DNA of 64,000 nucleotides from NCBI RefSeq assembly GCF_013366375.1, contig NZ_JABWMJ010000003.1:62001-126000 (forward strand). Reading direction: 5' to 3'. This DNA comes from Rhizobacter koreensis. GTDB lineage: Bacteria; Pseudomonadota; Gammaproteobacteria; Burkholderiales; Burkholderiaceae_C. This document shows positions 1 to 10,200 of this stretch, in pieces. Positions within the stretch are counted from its first letter, which is position 1; each line of letters opens with the position of its first letter. The notes beneath the pieces were generated by a model. That model made no database searches. It had not been told where the DNA came from and saw only the letters and a list, made by a program, of their open reading frames with translations. The position numbers were made by a program, and so were the translations under genes.

Positions 1-2
1 AT

Positions 3-101
3 CTCGACGGCAACGGCACCGCCGTACCGCCCCTGCAACGCCTGCTGCAGGCGGAACCTGCCGGCGCCGGGCGCGTCGGAGCAGGGCGGAGCCAGCCATG
101 A
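3..101 (+). CDS. C-terminal end of an upstream gene (5' part outside window)
   Basis: An open frame enters from the left edge and stops with TGA at 99-101. The visible 32 residues begin LDGNGTAVPPL and end GRSQP. The stop overlaps the ATG at position 98 of the next gene in an ATGA junction, which is typical of translational coupling within an operon. The fragment is too short to identify. In related bacteria a calcineurin-like phosphoesterase (annotated as a UDP-2,3-diacylglucosamine diphosphatase or PlcP-type enzyme) often precedes this kind of glycosyltransferase, so that is the obvious guess, but nothing in these residues proves it. Confidence 0.4.
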   Translation, partial: LDGNGTAVPPLQRLLQAEPAGAGRVGAGRSQP

Positions 102-1348
102 ACCTGCCCGTCACGGCTCGCGAGCCAGGGCGGGCCGCCCCGGCGCGGGCACATGGCTTGCCGCCGGACCCCATGCCCGTTTGCAGCCCGATGCGCATCG
201 CCTACGTCACCGAGACCTACCCGCCGGAGCTGAACGGCGTGTCGCTGACGGTCGAACGCAGCGTCGCGTTCCTGCGCGGTCGCGGCCACCACGTCCAGCT
301 GATCCGCCCGCGTCAGCCCGGCGAGGCGGCGCGCGACGACCGTGACGAGTGGCGCACTGGCGGGCTGCCGATCCCGATGTACCGCGACCTGCGCTTCGGC
401 CTTGCCCTGCCGGGTGCCGTGCGGGCCCGCCTCGCAACGTCGCGTCCCTCGCTCGTCCACCTCGCGACGCCGGGGCCGCTCGCCTGGGCCGCGCTCGGCG
501 CCGCGCGTTCGCTCGGCATCCCCGTCGCGTCGGAGTTCCGCACCAACTTCCACCAGTACAGCCGCTTCTACGGCCTCGGCGCGCTCGCCAGTCCGATCGA
601 GGCGCTGCTGCGGCGCTTCCACAACCGCAGCACGCTAACGTTCGTGCCGACGCATGCGCTCGAGCGCGAGCTCGGCGCGCGCGGCTTCGAGCATCTGGCG
701 GTGGTCGGCCGCGGCGTCGACACCACGCGCTTCGACCCCGCGCGCCGCAGTGCCGAGCTGCGCGCGGCATGGCAGGTCGGCGATGCGCCGGTGCTGATCA
801 CCGTCGGCCGCATCGCCGCCGAGAAGAACGTCGAACTCGTGCTGCGGGCGTTCGCCGCCGCACGCGAGCGCCGCGCCGGGTTGCAGCTCGTCGTCGTCGG
901 CGACGGGCCGCTGCGGGCGAAGCTGGAGGCGGCGCATCCCGAGGTGCGCTTCGTCGGCGTCAAGCGCGGCGACGAGCTCGCGGCCTGCTACGCGTCGGCC
1001 GACGCGTTCGCGTTCGCGAGCCTCTCCGAGACCTTCGGCAACGTCACGCTCGAGGCGCTCGCGTCCGGGCTGCCCGTGGTGGCGTTCGACGTTGCCGCGG
1101 CGGCCGAGCACGTGGTCGACGGCCGGTCGGGCGCGCTCGTGCCGGCCGGCGACGACGCGGCGTTCATCGAGGCCGTCGCGCGCGTTGCGACGCTGCCTGA
1201 AGCCGAACTCGCGGCGATGCGCACCCGCGCGCTCACCGCCGGGCGCCAGGCGCAGTGGAGCGACGTGCTCGGGCGGCTCGAGGCGCACCTGCACGCGGCC
1301 GCCGCCGCGCCTCACGAAAGGTCCGAGCATGTCGCGGCTGCGGCCTGA
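98..1348 (+). CDS. GT4-family glycosyltransferase (MgtA/Agt-like)
   Basis: Predicted cytoplasmic or membrane-associated GT-B fold transferase that moves a sugar from a nucleotide donor to a lipid or glycan acceptor. The N-terminal Rossmann start is MRIAYVTETYPPELNGV at residues 32-48. The donor-binding half carries VVVGDGPLRAKL near residue 267 and the E-x7-E motif in SETFGNVTLEALASG near 310-325, the hallmark of GT4. The length of 416 residues, or 385 from the internal ATG at 191, fits the family. I keep the start at 98 because it overlaps the upstream stop (ATGA) and has GGCGGAG about 6 bases before it. The first 31 residues are not part of the fold, and ATG 191 has no visible ribosome binding site. 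The next gene, a PAP2 phosphatase, overlaps its end, so both are probably made together for membrane lipid or surface glycan remodelling. The acceptor cannot be told. Confidence 0.85.
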   Translation: MNLPVTAREPGRAAPARAHGLPPDPMPVCSPMRIAYVTETYPPELNGVSLTVERSVAFLRGRGHHVQLIRPRQPGEAARDDRDEWRTGGLPIPMYRDLRFGLALPGAVRARLATSRPSLVHLATPGPLAWAALGAARSLGIPVASEFRTNFHQYSRFYGLGALASPIEALLRRFHNRSTLTFVPTHALERELGARGFEHLAVVGRGVDTTRFDPARRSAELRAAWQVGDAPVLITVGRIAAEKNVELVLRAFAAARERRAGLQLVVVGDGPLRAKLEAAHPEVRFVGVKRGDELAACYASADAFAFASLSETFGNVTLEALASGLPVVAFDVAAAAEHVVDGRSGALVPAGDDAAFIEAVARVATLPEAELAAMRTRALTAGRQAQWSDVLGRLEAHLHAAAAAPHERSEHVAAAA

Positions 1349-1865
1349 CGCCTACCCCTCGTGGGCCGAGCGCGACAGCTCGGTCGCGCGCTGGATGCAC
1401 GGCGCGTCGACGCGCGACTGGGTGGTGCGCGTGCTCGACGCCGTCAGCCGCATCGGCGACGGCTGGGTCTGGTACATCGTGATCCTCGCGCTGCCGTGGT
1501 TCGGGCGCGAGTCCGGCACCGCGTGCGCGATCCGCATGGCCATCGTCGGCCTGGTCGACCTCACGCTCTACCTGATCATCAAGCGCTGGATCGCGCGACC
1601 GCGGCCGTGCCGGGCCATACCGGGCGTGCGCGCCTGCAGTCGGCCGCTCGACGAGTACAGCTTTCCGAGCGGGCATACGCTGCACTCGGTGGCGTTCAGC
1701 GTGATCATCACCGTCTACTACCCGGTGCTCGCCGTCGTCGTGTGGCCGTTCACGCTGCTGCTCGCGCTCTCGCGCGTCGTGCTCGGCCTGCACTACCCCA
1801 GCGACGTGATCGTCGGCGCGCTGATCGGGGCGTTGATGGCCGGCATCAGCTTCAACCTGCTGTAG
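1329..1865 (+). CDS. PAP2-family phosphatase
   Basis: Integral membrane acid phosphatase of the PAP2 superfamily, expected to dephosphorylate a lipid phosphate or an isoprenyl diphosphate at the inner membrane. All three signature blocks are present: K-x6-RP in KRWIARPRP near residues 85-93, PSGH near 114-117, and SR-x5-H-x3-D in SRVVLGLHYPSDV near 148-160, with the catalytic histidines in the second and third. Several hydrophobic helices surround them. The protein is 178 residues, a normal size for a small bacterial PAP2. I chose ATG 1329, preceded by GAAAGG at a good distance; it overlaps the glycosyltransferase end by 20 bases. A much longer upstream frame reading is a shadow of the preceding gene. 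Substrate unknown; undecaprenyl diphosphate or phosphatidate are both possible. Confidence 0.88.
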   Translation: MSRLRPDAYPSWAERDSSVARWMHGASTRDWVVRVLDAVSRIGDGWVWYIVILALPWFGRESGTACAIRMAIVGLVDLTLYLIIKRWIARPRPCRAIPGVRACSRPLDEYSFPSGHTLHSVAFSVIITVYYPVLAVVVWPFTLLLALSRVVLGLHYPSDVIVGALIGALMAGISFNLL

Positions 1866-2673
1866 CCGCCGGCGCGACCCGCGCCAAGGCATCGACCACC
1901 GTCAGCGCCTGGCGCGTCGCGAGGTGGCGCTCGAGGATGCGCTGCCACGAGCGCCGGACCGCCGCATGGTCGGCGTCGCGCGGGTGCAGTTCGATCCGCA
2001 GCAGCGGGTTGGCGCGCTCGGCGCGCTCGACCACGGCGGCCCACACCACCGACGAAGCGCGCCGCCACGCCGCCGAGGTGCTGTAGACGACGCTCTGGCT
2101 GGTGAGCCGGCGCCGTTCGCGCAGCAGGTGGATGTGGCGCAGCGTGCTCGTGTAGCGGAAATCGAACGCCCCGAGCGCCTGCCAGGCCCCCGGCCCGAGC
2201 AGCCACGCCGGCGCGACGAAGCCGTGCAGCGGCCAGCCGTTCGCGGCGAACCAGTCGATGCCCAGCTGCAGGCGCCGCGTCGCCTCGGCCGCGTCGAGCG
2301 CCGAGAACTCGCCTTCGCCGCGCGTGTAGCTGCGGCGCCGGATGCGGTCGACGAAGCCGCTCGCGTCGCGGGTGTCGTCGAGGTGGGTGAGGCCGTGCAA
2401 GGAGAGCTCGTCGCCGGCGCGGCTGCGCTCGCCGAGCCACTGCTCGAAAGCGGCGCTCGGGGTTTCGTGGTGGTAGCGCGGCACCGCGAGCAGGGTCAGC
2501 GGCACCGGCGCGACCTCGGTGACGGCGCGCATGACGCGCTCGCAGGCGGCTCGCGTCGAGGTCGCGACGTCGTGGAGCACGACGCAGAGCACGGCCGCGG
2601 GCCGCGCGGCGGGGCGGTCGCGGTGCCGGCGGGCCGCCCCAGTCGCGTCCGCCGATGGGTCCGGCGCGTTCAT
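1852..2673 (-). CDS. NodB-like polysaccharide deacetylase (DUF2334 type)
   Basis: The product of 273 residues looks like a carbohydrate-deacetylase-fold protein. It has LHDV at residues 33-36, where the metal-binding Asp of NodB enzymes lies, and HGLTH at 93-97, matching the His-x3-His zinc motif. A conserved aromatic block follows (FRYTSTLRHIHLL). It would remove acetyl groups from an N-acetylated sugar, and I see no clear signal peptide, so the compartment is uncertain. Its ATG at 2671-2673 overlaps the TGA of the glycosyltransferase upstream (ATGA), so the two genes form an operon and probably act on one glycan or glycolipid. It converges on the PAP2 gene with a 14-base overlap of coding ends. 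DUF2334 proteins are poorly characterised, so the deacetylase activity is inferred from fold motifs. Confidence 0.8.
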   Translation of the reverse strand: MNAPDPSADATGAARRHRDRPAARPAAVLCVVLHDVATSTRAACERVMRAVTEVAPVPLTLLAVPRYHHETPSAAFEQWLGERSRAGDELSLHGLTHLDDTRDASGFVDRIRRRSYTRGEGEFSALDAAEATRRLQLGIDWFAANGWPLHGFVAPAWLLGPGAWQALGAFDFRYTSTLRHIHLLRERRRLTSQSVVYSTSAAWRRASSVVWAAVVERAERANPLLRIELHPRDADHAAVRRSWQRILERHLATRQALTVVDALARVAPAATAG

Positions 2674-3854
2674 CGGAGCGGCGCGTCGGCGGCGATGCCG
2701 GCTGCGGTCGCCGGCGCGCGCTCCGGGCCGGAGTCGAGCAGACGTTGGTAGCGCGCCGCGAGCTCGGGCAGCACGCGGTTCCAGTCGTGGCGCTCGGCGC
2801 GCGCGCGAGCCGCGGCCCGGCAGGCCGCGACGTCGGCATCGCGGAAGAACGCGTCGATCGCGGCGGCGAAGTCGTCGGCGCTGCCGCCGTCGACGCAAGC
2901 GCCGACGCTCGCATCGACGAGTTCGGCAAGCCCCTCGGCGCGCCGCGCGATCACCGGGGTTCCGCACGCCATCGCCTCGAGCACCGACAAACCGAAGGTC
3001 TCCTGGTCGCCGGCGTGCACGAACGCGTCGGCGCTCGCGATCAGCGCCGCGAGCGCCGGCGCGCCGGCGACGAACGGGACGATGCGCACGCGCTCGCTCC
3101 CCGGTGGCGGCGTCGGGCCCGCGCCGACCGCGAGCAGCACGTAGCGCGCGCCGAGCTTGCACACTGCTGCAGCAAGCACGTCGAGGTGCTTTTCCGGCGC
3201 GAAGCGGCCGGCGAACACGAGCAGCCGCGCGTCGTCGCCGACGCCGAGGGCGACGCGAGCGTCGCGTGCCCGCCGCGCCGGGTGGAAGAGGGCGCTGTCG
3301 ACGCCGAGCGGCTGGCACTCGGCACGATCGACGCCCCATGCCCGCAAATGGCGCGTCATGCTCTGGCTTGGTGCGAGCACCGCGTCGAAATGGCGGTACA
3401 GATGCGCCGCATACCGCCGCGCCGCCGCCCCGGCCCACCGCCCGCCCGCGAGCTGCGCCATGCGCTCGAGGTTCGAGTGGCAGTAGGCGACCGCGGGAAC
3501 ACCGAGCGCCTGCGCGGCGTCGAGCGCACCCCAGGCGACGCGATAGGGGTCGCCGCACTCGACGAGGTCGGGCTCGAGGTCACGCAGCGCCGCCGCGACC
3601 GCGCGTCGCGACACCGGCAGGCGATAGCCGCCCGAGCCGGGGATCGGCAACGACGGCAACACCGCGCGCACCGGGCTCGACGGCTCCGGCGCCGCCGGAT
3701 CGCTGCCGCGCGGCACCGCAATCGTGTGGCGCCAGCCCGGCTGCACGGCCAGCCACGCGTGCTTGGCGTGCAGATAGCGCCGCACGCCGCCGCCCGTCGG
3801 GCTCCAGAACATCGTCGTGTCGACGACGTGGCAATCGCGCGCGGGGCGGGTCAT
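2670..3854 (-). CDS. GT4-family glycosyltransferase
   Basis: A second GT-B glycosyltransferase of 394 residues. The donor-side Gly-rich loop is SPTGGGVRRY at residues 18-27, and the E-x7-E motif sits in QETFGLSVLEAMACGTP near residues 280-297. The start MTRPARDCHVVDTTMF was chosen because upstream in-frame residues are low-complexity Arg/Ala/Pro and not part of the fold; no strong Shine-Dalgarno is visible before it. It is the first gene of a two-gene minus-strand operon with the deacetylase (ATGA overlap), and it faces the GT4/PAP2 pair that is read from the other side. The four genes look like one functional set for a glycosylated lipid or exopolysaccharide. Sugar and acceptor cannot be read from sequence. 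Confidence 0.85.
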   Translation of the reverse strand: MTRPARDCHVVDTTMFWSPTGGGVRRYLHAKHAWLAVQPGWRHTIAVPRGSDPAAPEPSSPVRAVLPSLPIPGSGGYRLPVSRRAVAAALRDLEPDLVECGDPYRVAWGALDAAQALGVPAVAYCHSNLERMAQLAGGRWAGAAARRYAAHLYRHFDAVLAPSQSMTRHLRAWGVDRAECQPLGVDSALFHPARRARDARVALGVGDDARLLVFAGRFAPEKHLDVLAAAVCKLGARYVLLAVGAGPTPPPGSERVRIVPFVAGAPALAALIASADAFVHAGDQETFGLSVLEAMACGTPVIARRAEGLAELVDASVGACVDGGSADDFAAAIDAFFRDADVAACRAAARARAERHDWNRVLPELAARYQRLLDSGPERAPATAAGIAADAPLR

Positions 3855-4351
3855 GGGACGGATGGGAGGCGAAGGGCAGCCGCACGCGCGGCGAGCGCGA
3901 CTGTAGCGGCGTCGCTCGGAGGGCGGGCGATCGGGTGGCGCTGCGGTTGCGCGCGCGACGGCGCCTGTTGCGCCACCTCGCGGCAGCTCGAACCGCGTTG
4001 CGGCTGCGGCCGGGACGATCAAGCGGTCGAGCCTCCGGCCACGCTCGGGGTGGGTCGGCTGCAACGCGCGCGCGGGGTGAACGGTGTTGCAGAGGGGCTT
4101 GGCACGCGCTGTCCAGTTCGGATGCTCGCGCGGTCTTACCCAGCCGCGCCGCCTTCAAGACCTTGCACGGCTGCGCCGTATCGCGACGCCGTCGCGTTCA
4201 TGGGGAGGCGTTGAAAAGCCGCCGAGCAAGCTTTGCCAGAAGCGAAATCGGCACCGCTGCGGGTGCCGAATCGAGCCCTTCAGAGTTCTCCATCGACGGC
4301 ATGACGCCGCCGACAGCGAACCCGGGCGGGCGTGGTGCCCGCCGCCTGCGT
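3855..4351. other. 497-base gene-free stretch
   Basis: No convincing coding frame: overlapping ORFs here are Arg-rich shadows. The part near 4249-4343 holds two hairpins that lie downstream of the minus-strand DUF883 gene (listed separately). The part near 3855-3950 should carry the promoter of the minus-strand glycosyltransferase operon, but I cannot point to convincing -35/-10 boxes. Confidence 0.6.
4248..4269 (-). terminator. Probable terminator of the hemerythrin/DUF883 operon
   Basis: An 8-base-pair perfect stem, TCGGCACC with GGTGCCGA, and a six-base loop. Read on the minus strand the stem is followed by a T-rich run (ATTTCGCTTCT). It lies about 80 bases past the DUF883 stop. A second hairpin at 4325-4343 (GGCGGGC, loop of five, GCCCGCC) lies closer to the stop but has no T tract. 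Confidence 0.5.
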
Positions 4352-4711
4352 TCAGCGGCTGCGGCCGATCATCCAGCCGAGCGCCAGCGCGATCGAGACT
4401 GCCGCGACCGGGTTCTTGCGAACGGTCTGGCGCAGCGCGTTCAGCACCTCGTCCTGCATGTCCTCCATGCCGCGGTCGCCGAAGCGCAGGCGCTCGCTGG
4501 CACGGGCGGCGACGTCCTTGACGCGGTCGACCACCGGGCCGATCGAGTCGGCGACCTTGTCGACCGCCGCATGCGCCTGCATCGCCGTGCGCGTGACGGT
4601 GGCGTCGCGGTATTCGGTGCCGGAGCCGCTCGAGCCGCCGGCGCCCGACGAGCCGGACATGCTGGCGGAGGTGGGGAAGGAGACCGGGTCGTTCGATGTG
4701 GTTGCGTTCAT
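4352..4711 (-). CDS. DUF883 family (ElaB/YqjD-like) membrane-anchored protein
   Basis: A 119-residue protein with a Ser/Gly-rich N-terminus, an amphipathic helical middle (AVDKVADSIGPVVDRVKD) and a C-terminal hydrophobic anchor in the last 24 residues that ends in GWMIGRSR. This arrangement is that of ElaB/YqjD/DUF883 proteins, which in E. coli are inner-membrane, stationary-phase proteins reported to bind ribosomes. The family signature R-K-N-P directly before the membrane segment is present. The ATG at 4709-4711 is preceded by GAGGTG at a proper distance. It lies 70 bases downstream of the hemerythrin gene on the same strand and is probably co-transcribed with it; pairing with stress proteins fits a stationary-phase or stress role. 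Confidence 0.82.
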   Translation of the reverse strand: MNATTSNDPVSFPTSASMSGSSGAGGSSGSGTEYRDATVTRTAMQAHAAVDKVADSIGPVVDRVKDVAARASERLRFGDRGMEDMQDEVLNALRQTVRKNPVAAVSIALALGWMIGRSR

Positions 4712-4781
4712 GGGCACCTCGTTCAGGGAAATGGGGAGGCCGTGCGGCAGCGACCGCCGCACGGCTGGGGCTCGTCGAGCT

Positions 4782-5561
4782 CTACTCGACTTGCCCGGCG
4801 GTTGCGCCGAACACCGCAGTGACGCCGCCGCTGCTGCTGCCGCTGCCGCCCGTAACGGCGTCGCCGAGCAGCACGCCGCGGCGCTCGGCGAGGCGCTCGC
4901 CGAGTTCGCCCAGGTCCATCTTGCGACGCCGGCACTTCGGGAACATCTCGGTCTCTTCCTCCTCGACGTGGTGCTGCACGTATTCACCCAGCACCTTCAC
5001 CTTGGCGTCGTAGAGGTCCTGATCGGGCTCCATCGCGCGGATCTGCGCGATCAGGTCCTTGGCCGAGTCGTGCTCGACCTTGGCTTCGTCGAGAAGGTCC
5101 TCGTCGTCGTCCGACAGCGCCTCGCGGGCCGCCGGGTAGAAGATTTCCTCCTCGATCTGCGCGTGCACCTCGAGCATCTTGCAGACCCGCTCGGCGAGCT
5201 GCTTGCGCTCGGTGGCCTCGGCCTCGCGGTCGGCGAGCTCCTCGTACTGATCGAACAGCTGGCGCACCTCGCGGTGGTCCGCGGTGAGAAGCTTCACCGC
5301 GTCGAGCGGCCCGCGCGCCAGCAGCTCCGTAACCGACTTGGCCGCAGTCTTGCGGGCGGCGGCCTTCTTGGCGGGAGCCTTCTTGGCCGCCAGGGCTTTC
5401 TTGGCTGGCGCGGCCTTCTTCACGGCCGTGGCGCCCGTATTTCTCGTCGAGTCTGCCTTCTTCGCGGGCGCCGCCTTCTTGGCGCTCGCGCTGGTCTTCT
5501 TCGCTGGGGTCGTCTTCTTTGCCGGGCTCTTCTTTGCAGCTGCCTTCTTCGCAGTGGCCAT
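4782..5561 (-). CDS. Hemerythrin HHE-domain protein with histone-H1-like tail
   Basis: A 259-residue protein in two parts. Residues 1-80 are almost only Ala, Lys and Pro in repeated AAKK/PAKK units, like the tails of histone H1 and bacterial H1-like proteins. Residues 85-210 form a hemerythrin cation-binding domain; candidate di-iron ligands are H96 (DHREV), H133 and E137 (HAQIEEE), H164 (EHDSA), and H197 or H198 with E202 (HHVEEEE). Such domains bind oxygen or nitric oxide or handle iron. A basic tail suggests association with DNA or another polyanion. The ATG at 5559-5561 is preceded by GAGGAGA, so the tail is translated. It is followed by the DUF883 gene. The tail repeats also show as a direct-repeat pattern in the DNA between about 5340 and 5560. 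Confidence 0.88.
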   Translation of the reverse strand: MATAKKAAAKKSPAKKTTPAKKTSASAKKAAPAKKADSTRNTGATAVKKAAPAKKALAAKKAPAKKAAARKTAAKSVTELLARGPLDAVKLLTADHREVRQLFDQYEELADREAEATERKQLAERVCKMLEVHAQIEEEIFYPAAREALSDDDEDLLDEAKVEHDSAKDLIAQIRAMEPDQDLYDAKVKVLGEYVQHHVEEEETEMFPKCRRRKMDLGELGERLAERRGVLLGDAVTGGSGSSSGGVTAVFGATAGQVE

Positions 5562-5654
5562 CGGGGACTCTCCTCGTTGCTGTTGGATGACCCGCCCACG
5601 TTAGGCGATCAGGCAGCTCGAATGAAGCTGCCGGACGCAAGAAACAGATTCTTC

Positions 5655-6899
<1,245 letters not shown>

Positions 6900-7240
6900 G
6901 AGATGCTTTCTTTGCTGACACGGCGCCGATCGGCCGCTGGTCGGAAGGGCAAGTGCTGTGCCCGGCGCACGCGCCAACTCGGGGCGAGGGCGCACGACGC
7001 TGCGTGGGCATGGCCGTTGCCGTCGGGTGTCCGAGCGGCCGAGGCTGCGCAGACAACGACGCCCGAATGAGCACGCACATCCCGCCCGACGTTCGCCGGC
7101 TCCAACGCCACTTCGACCGCCGGGGCGCGTCGCCTCACGCGTCGAGCGCTGCCCCATCGCGGCATGGTGACCGCGCCGCCGCGGCGCCGCCGGGTCGCTG
7201 AGGCCGTCGGCCTCGCTCCCGCTCATCGCGAACCCCGTCC
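6900..7240. other. 341-base divergent intergenic region (glf / cheB-cheR kinase)
   Basis: It separates two genes read outward. The stretch next to glf (about 6885-6925) is less GC-rich than its surroundings and is a plausible leader or promoter area for glf. No palindrome, hairpin or convincing promoter box stands out, and the open frames here are Arg-rich shadows. Confidence 0.5.
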
Positions 7241-10200
7241 ATGTCCAAGGAAATCGAAGCGTTCGTCGAGGAAGACGACGGATCGTTGCCGGAGAGCCAG
7301 GTCGCCAAGAGCGGCCTCGACTTTCCGGTGATCGGGCTCGGTGCGTCGGCCGGTGGTCTGCAGACGCTGATCCGTATCTTCGAGGGGCTGCCGGCAGCGC
7401 CCGACATGGCGTTCGTCGTCATCCTGCACCTGTCGCCGCGCCACGAGAGCAAGGTCGCCGACATCCTGCAGAAGTCGACCCGCATGCCGGTGCGCGAGGT
7501 CGCCGGCGACGTGCCGATCGAGCGCGACCACGTGTACGTGATCCCGCCCAATCGCGAGCTGCACATGGTCGACGGCAAGCTCGGCGTGCGCCCGAGCCGA
7601 CGCACGCGCGGCCCGCACGTGGCGATCGACCTGTTCTTCCGCACGCTGGCCGACGCGCACGGCGACCGCTCGATCGGCGTCGTGCTGTCGGGCACCGGCG
7701 CCGACGGCTCGGTCGGCATCGCGCGGCTGAAGGACCAGGGCGGGCTCGTGCTCGCGCAGAGCCCGGAGGACGCCGAGTACGAGGGCATGCCGAGCAGCGC
7801 GATCGCGACGGGCATGGTCGACTTCGTGCTGCCGACCGCCGACATCCCGCAGAAGCTGCTCGACCTCTGGCGCAACGCGCGCTCCCTGAAGATCCCGCAG
7901 CCCGAGATCGCGCGCCTGAGCGCCCAGCCGGAAGACAACCCCGCGATCGCCGAGGCCGCGCTCGACGAGGTGATGGCGATCCTGCTGCGCCGCACGGGTC
8001 ACGACTTCAGCCACTACAAGCGGGCGACCGTGCTGCGTCGGATCGAGCGCCGCATGCAGGTCTGCGGCACGCCCGATCTGCCCACATACCGGCAGCACCT
8101 GCGCCAGCACGCGGCCGAGGCGCCGGCGCTGCTCGGCGACATGCTGATCGGCGTCACCAACTTCTTCCGCGACCGCGAGGCGTTCGAGGCGCTCGAGCGC
8201 GAGGTGATGCCGACGTTCTTCGACGCGAGGTTCGCCGACGAGCCGCTGCGCGTCTGGGTGCCCGGCTGCTCGACCGGCGAGGAGGCCTACTCGATCGGCA
8301 TGCTGCTGCGTGACGAGGCCGCCCGCGCCGAGGTCGCGCGGCCGGTGCAGGTGTTCGCGAGCGACATCGACGAGGCGGCCCTCAGCGTCGCGCGCGACGC
8401 GCTCTATCCCGGCGCGATCGCGACCGACGTCACCGTGGCGCGGCTGCGCAGCTTCTTCGTCAAGGAGGACGCCGGCTACCGCATCAACCGCGAGCTGCGC
8501 GAGCACGTGCTGTTCGCGCGCCACGACATCCTGCGCGACCCGCCGTTCTCGCGGCTCGACCTGGTGAGCTGCCGCAACCTCCTGATCTACCTCGACAAGG
8601 CGGCGCAGAACGACATCCTGCAGATGTTCCACTTCGCGCTGCGCCCGGGCGGCTACCTCTTCCTCGGCAGCTCGGAATCGGCCGACGCCGCGCCGCGCCT
8701 CTTCACGGCGGTGGACAAGCGCTTGCGCATCTACCGTTCCAATGTCGACGTGCGCTCGACCCGCACGCTGCCGACGTTTCCGCTCGGCAGCGTCGCCCGC
8801 AGCCCGCGCCTGCGACCCGTCAAGCCGCCACTGGCGGGGCCGCGCAAGCGCTCGATGGCCGAGCTGCACCAGCAGCTGCTCGAGGAGCACGCGCCGCCGA
8901 GCGTGATCGTCAATCGCGACGCCGAGATCATCCACCTGTCGTCGCGCGCCGGGCGCTACCTGCGCTTCGGCGGTGGCGAGCCCTCGCACCGCCTGCTCGA
9001 CGTGGTGCAGCCCGAGCTGCGCAGCGAGCTGCGCACGCTGCTGTTCCAGGCCACGCTGTTCAGCAAGGGCGTCGAGTCGCGCCGGGTCGACGTCAGCCGC
9101 GACGGCCAGCTCGCCCACGTGAAGATGACGGCGCGCCCGGTCGAGCACCCGGAGCTGCCCAACGACCTGCTGCTGGTGCTGTTCGACGAGGTCGAGGTCG
9201 CGCCGCCGGTGCTCGACGGCGACGGCAACCTGCCCGAGAGGGACCCACTGGTGTTCCAGCTCCAATCGGAGCTGCAGAGGAAGGACGACCAGCTGCGCGC
9301 GACCATCGAGCAGTACGAGAGCTCGGCCGAGGAGCTCAAGGCGTCGAACGAGGAGCTGCAGGCCATCAACGAGGAGCTGCGCTCGACCACCGAGGAGCTC
9401 GAGACCAGCAAGGAGGAGCTGCAGTCGACCAACGAGGAGCTGATCACGGTCAACCAGGAACTCAAGATGAAGGTCGACGAGACGACCGACGTCAACGACG
9501 ACCTGCAGAACCTGATCGCGGCGACCCAGATCGCGACCGTCTTCGTCGATGCGGGAATGCGCATCAAGCGCTTCACGCCGGCAGCCAGATCGATCTTCAA
9601 CATCATCGACAGCGACGTCGGCCGCTCGCTGCTCGACATCACGCACAAGCTGCTCTACCCGACGCTCGCGGACGATGCCGAGCAGACCTTCGCGACGCTG
9701 CGCCCGATCGAGCGCGAGGTCGAGAGCACCGACGGCCGCTGGTTCCTGGGGCGCGTGCTGCCGTATCGCAGTGCCGACGACCGCATCGGCGGTGCGGTGC
9801 TCACCTTCGTCGACATCACGTCGCGGCGGCGCGCCGAGCACGGCATGCACATCGGCGAGGCGCAGATGGCGCTGGTCGCGGCGAGCATGCCCGACTTCGC
9901 GATCATGACCCTCGACCGCGAGGGGCGCTTCACGAGCTGGAGCGCGGGTGCCGAACGCGTGTTCGGCTGGAGCGAGGCCGAGGTCATGGGCGAGTCGTTC
10001 GAGCGCCTGTTCCTGCCGGCGGATCGCGAACAGAAGATCCCGGAGCGGGAACTGCAGCGCGCCGCCGAGAGCGGGCGTGCGAGCGACGACCGCTGGCACG
10101 TGCGCAAGGACGGCTCGACCTTCTTCGCCAATGGCGTGACCACGCCGCTGCGCACCGGCGGTCTCGAGGGCTTCGCGAAGATCGCGTTCGACGCCACCCG

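Noticed and set aside
5340-5560. Tandem-repeat-like DNA (CTTCTTGGC-type units), considered as a satellite or CRISPR-like array
   Set aside because: The units follow codons of the Ala/Lys/Pro tail of the hemerythrin, vary in length and have no spacers; it is coding repetition.
9266-9480. Short direct repeats around GAGGAGCTG
   Set aside because: They encode the NEEL coiled-coil units of the CheB/CheR kinase and are not an independent DNA repeat.
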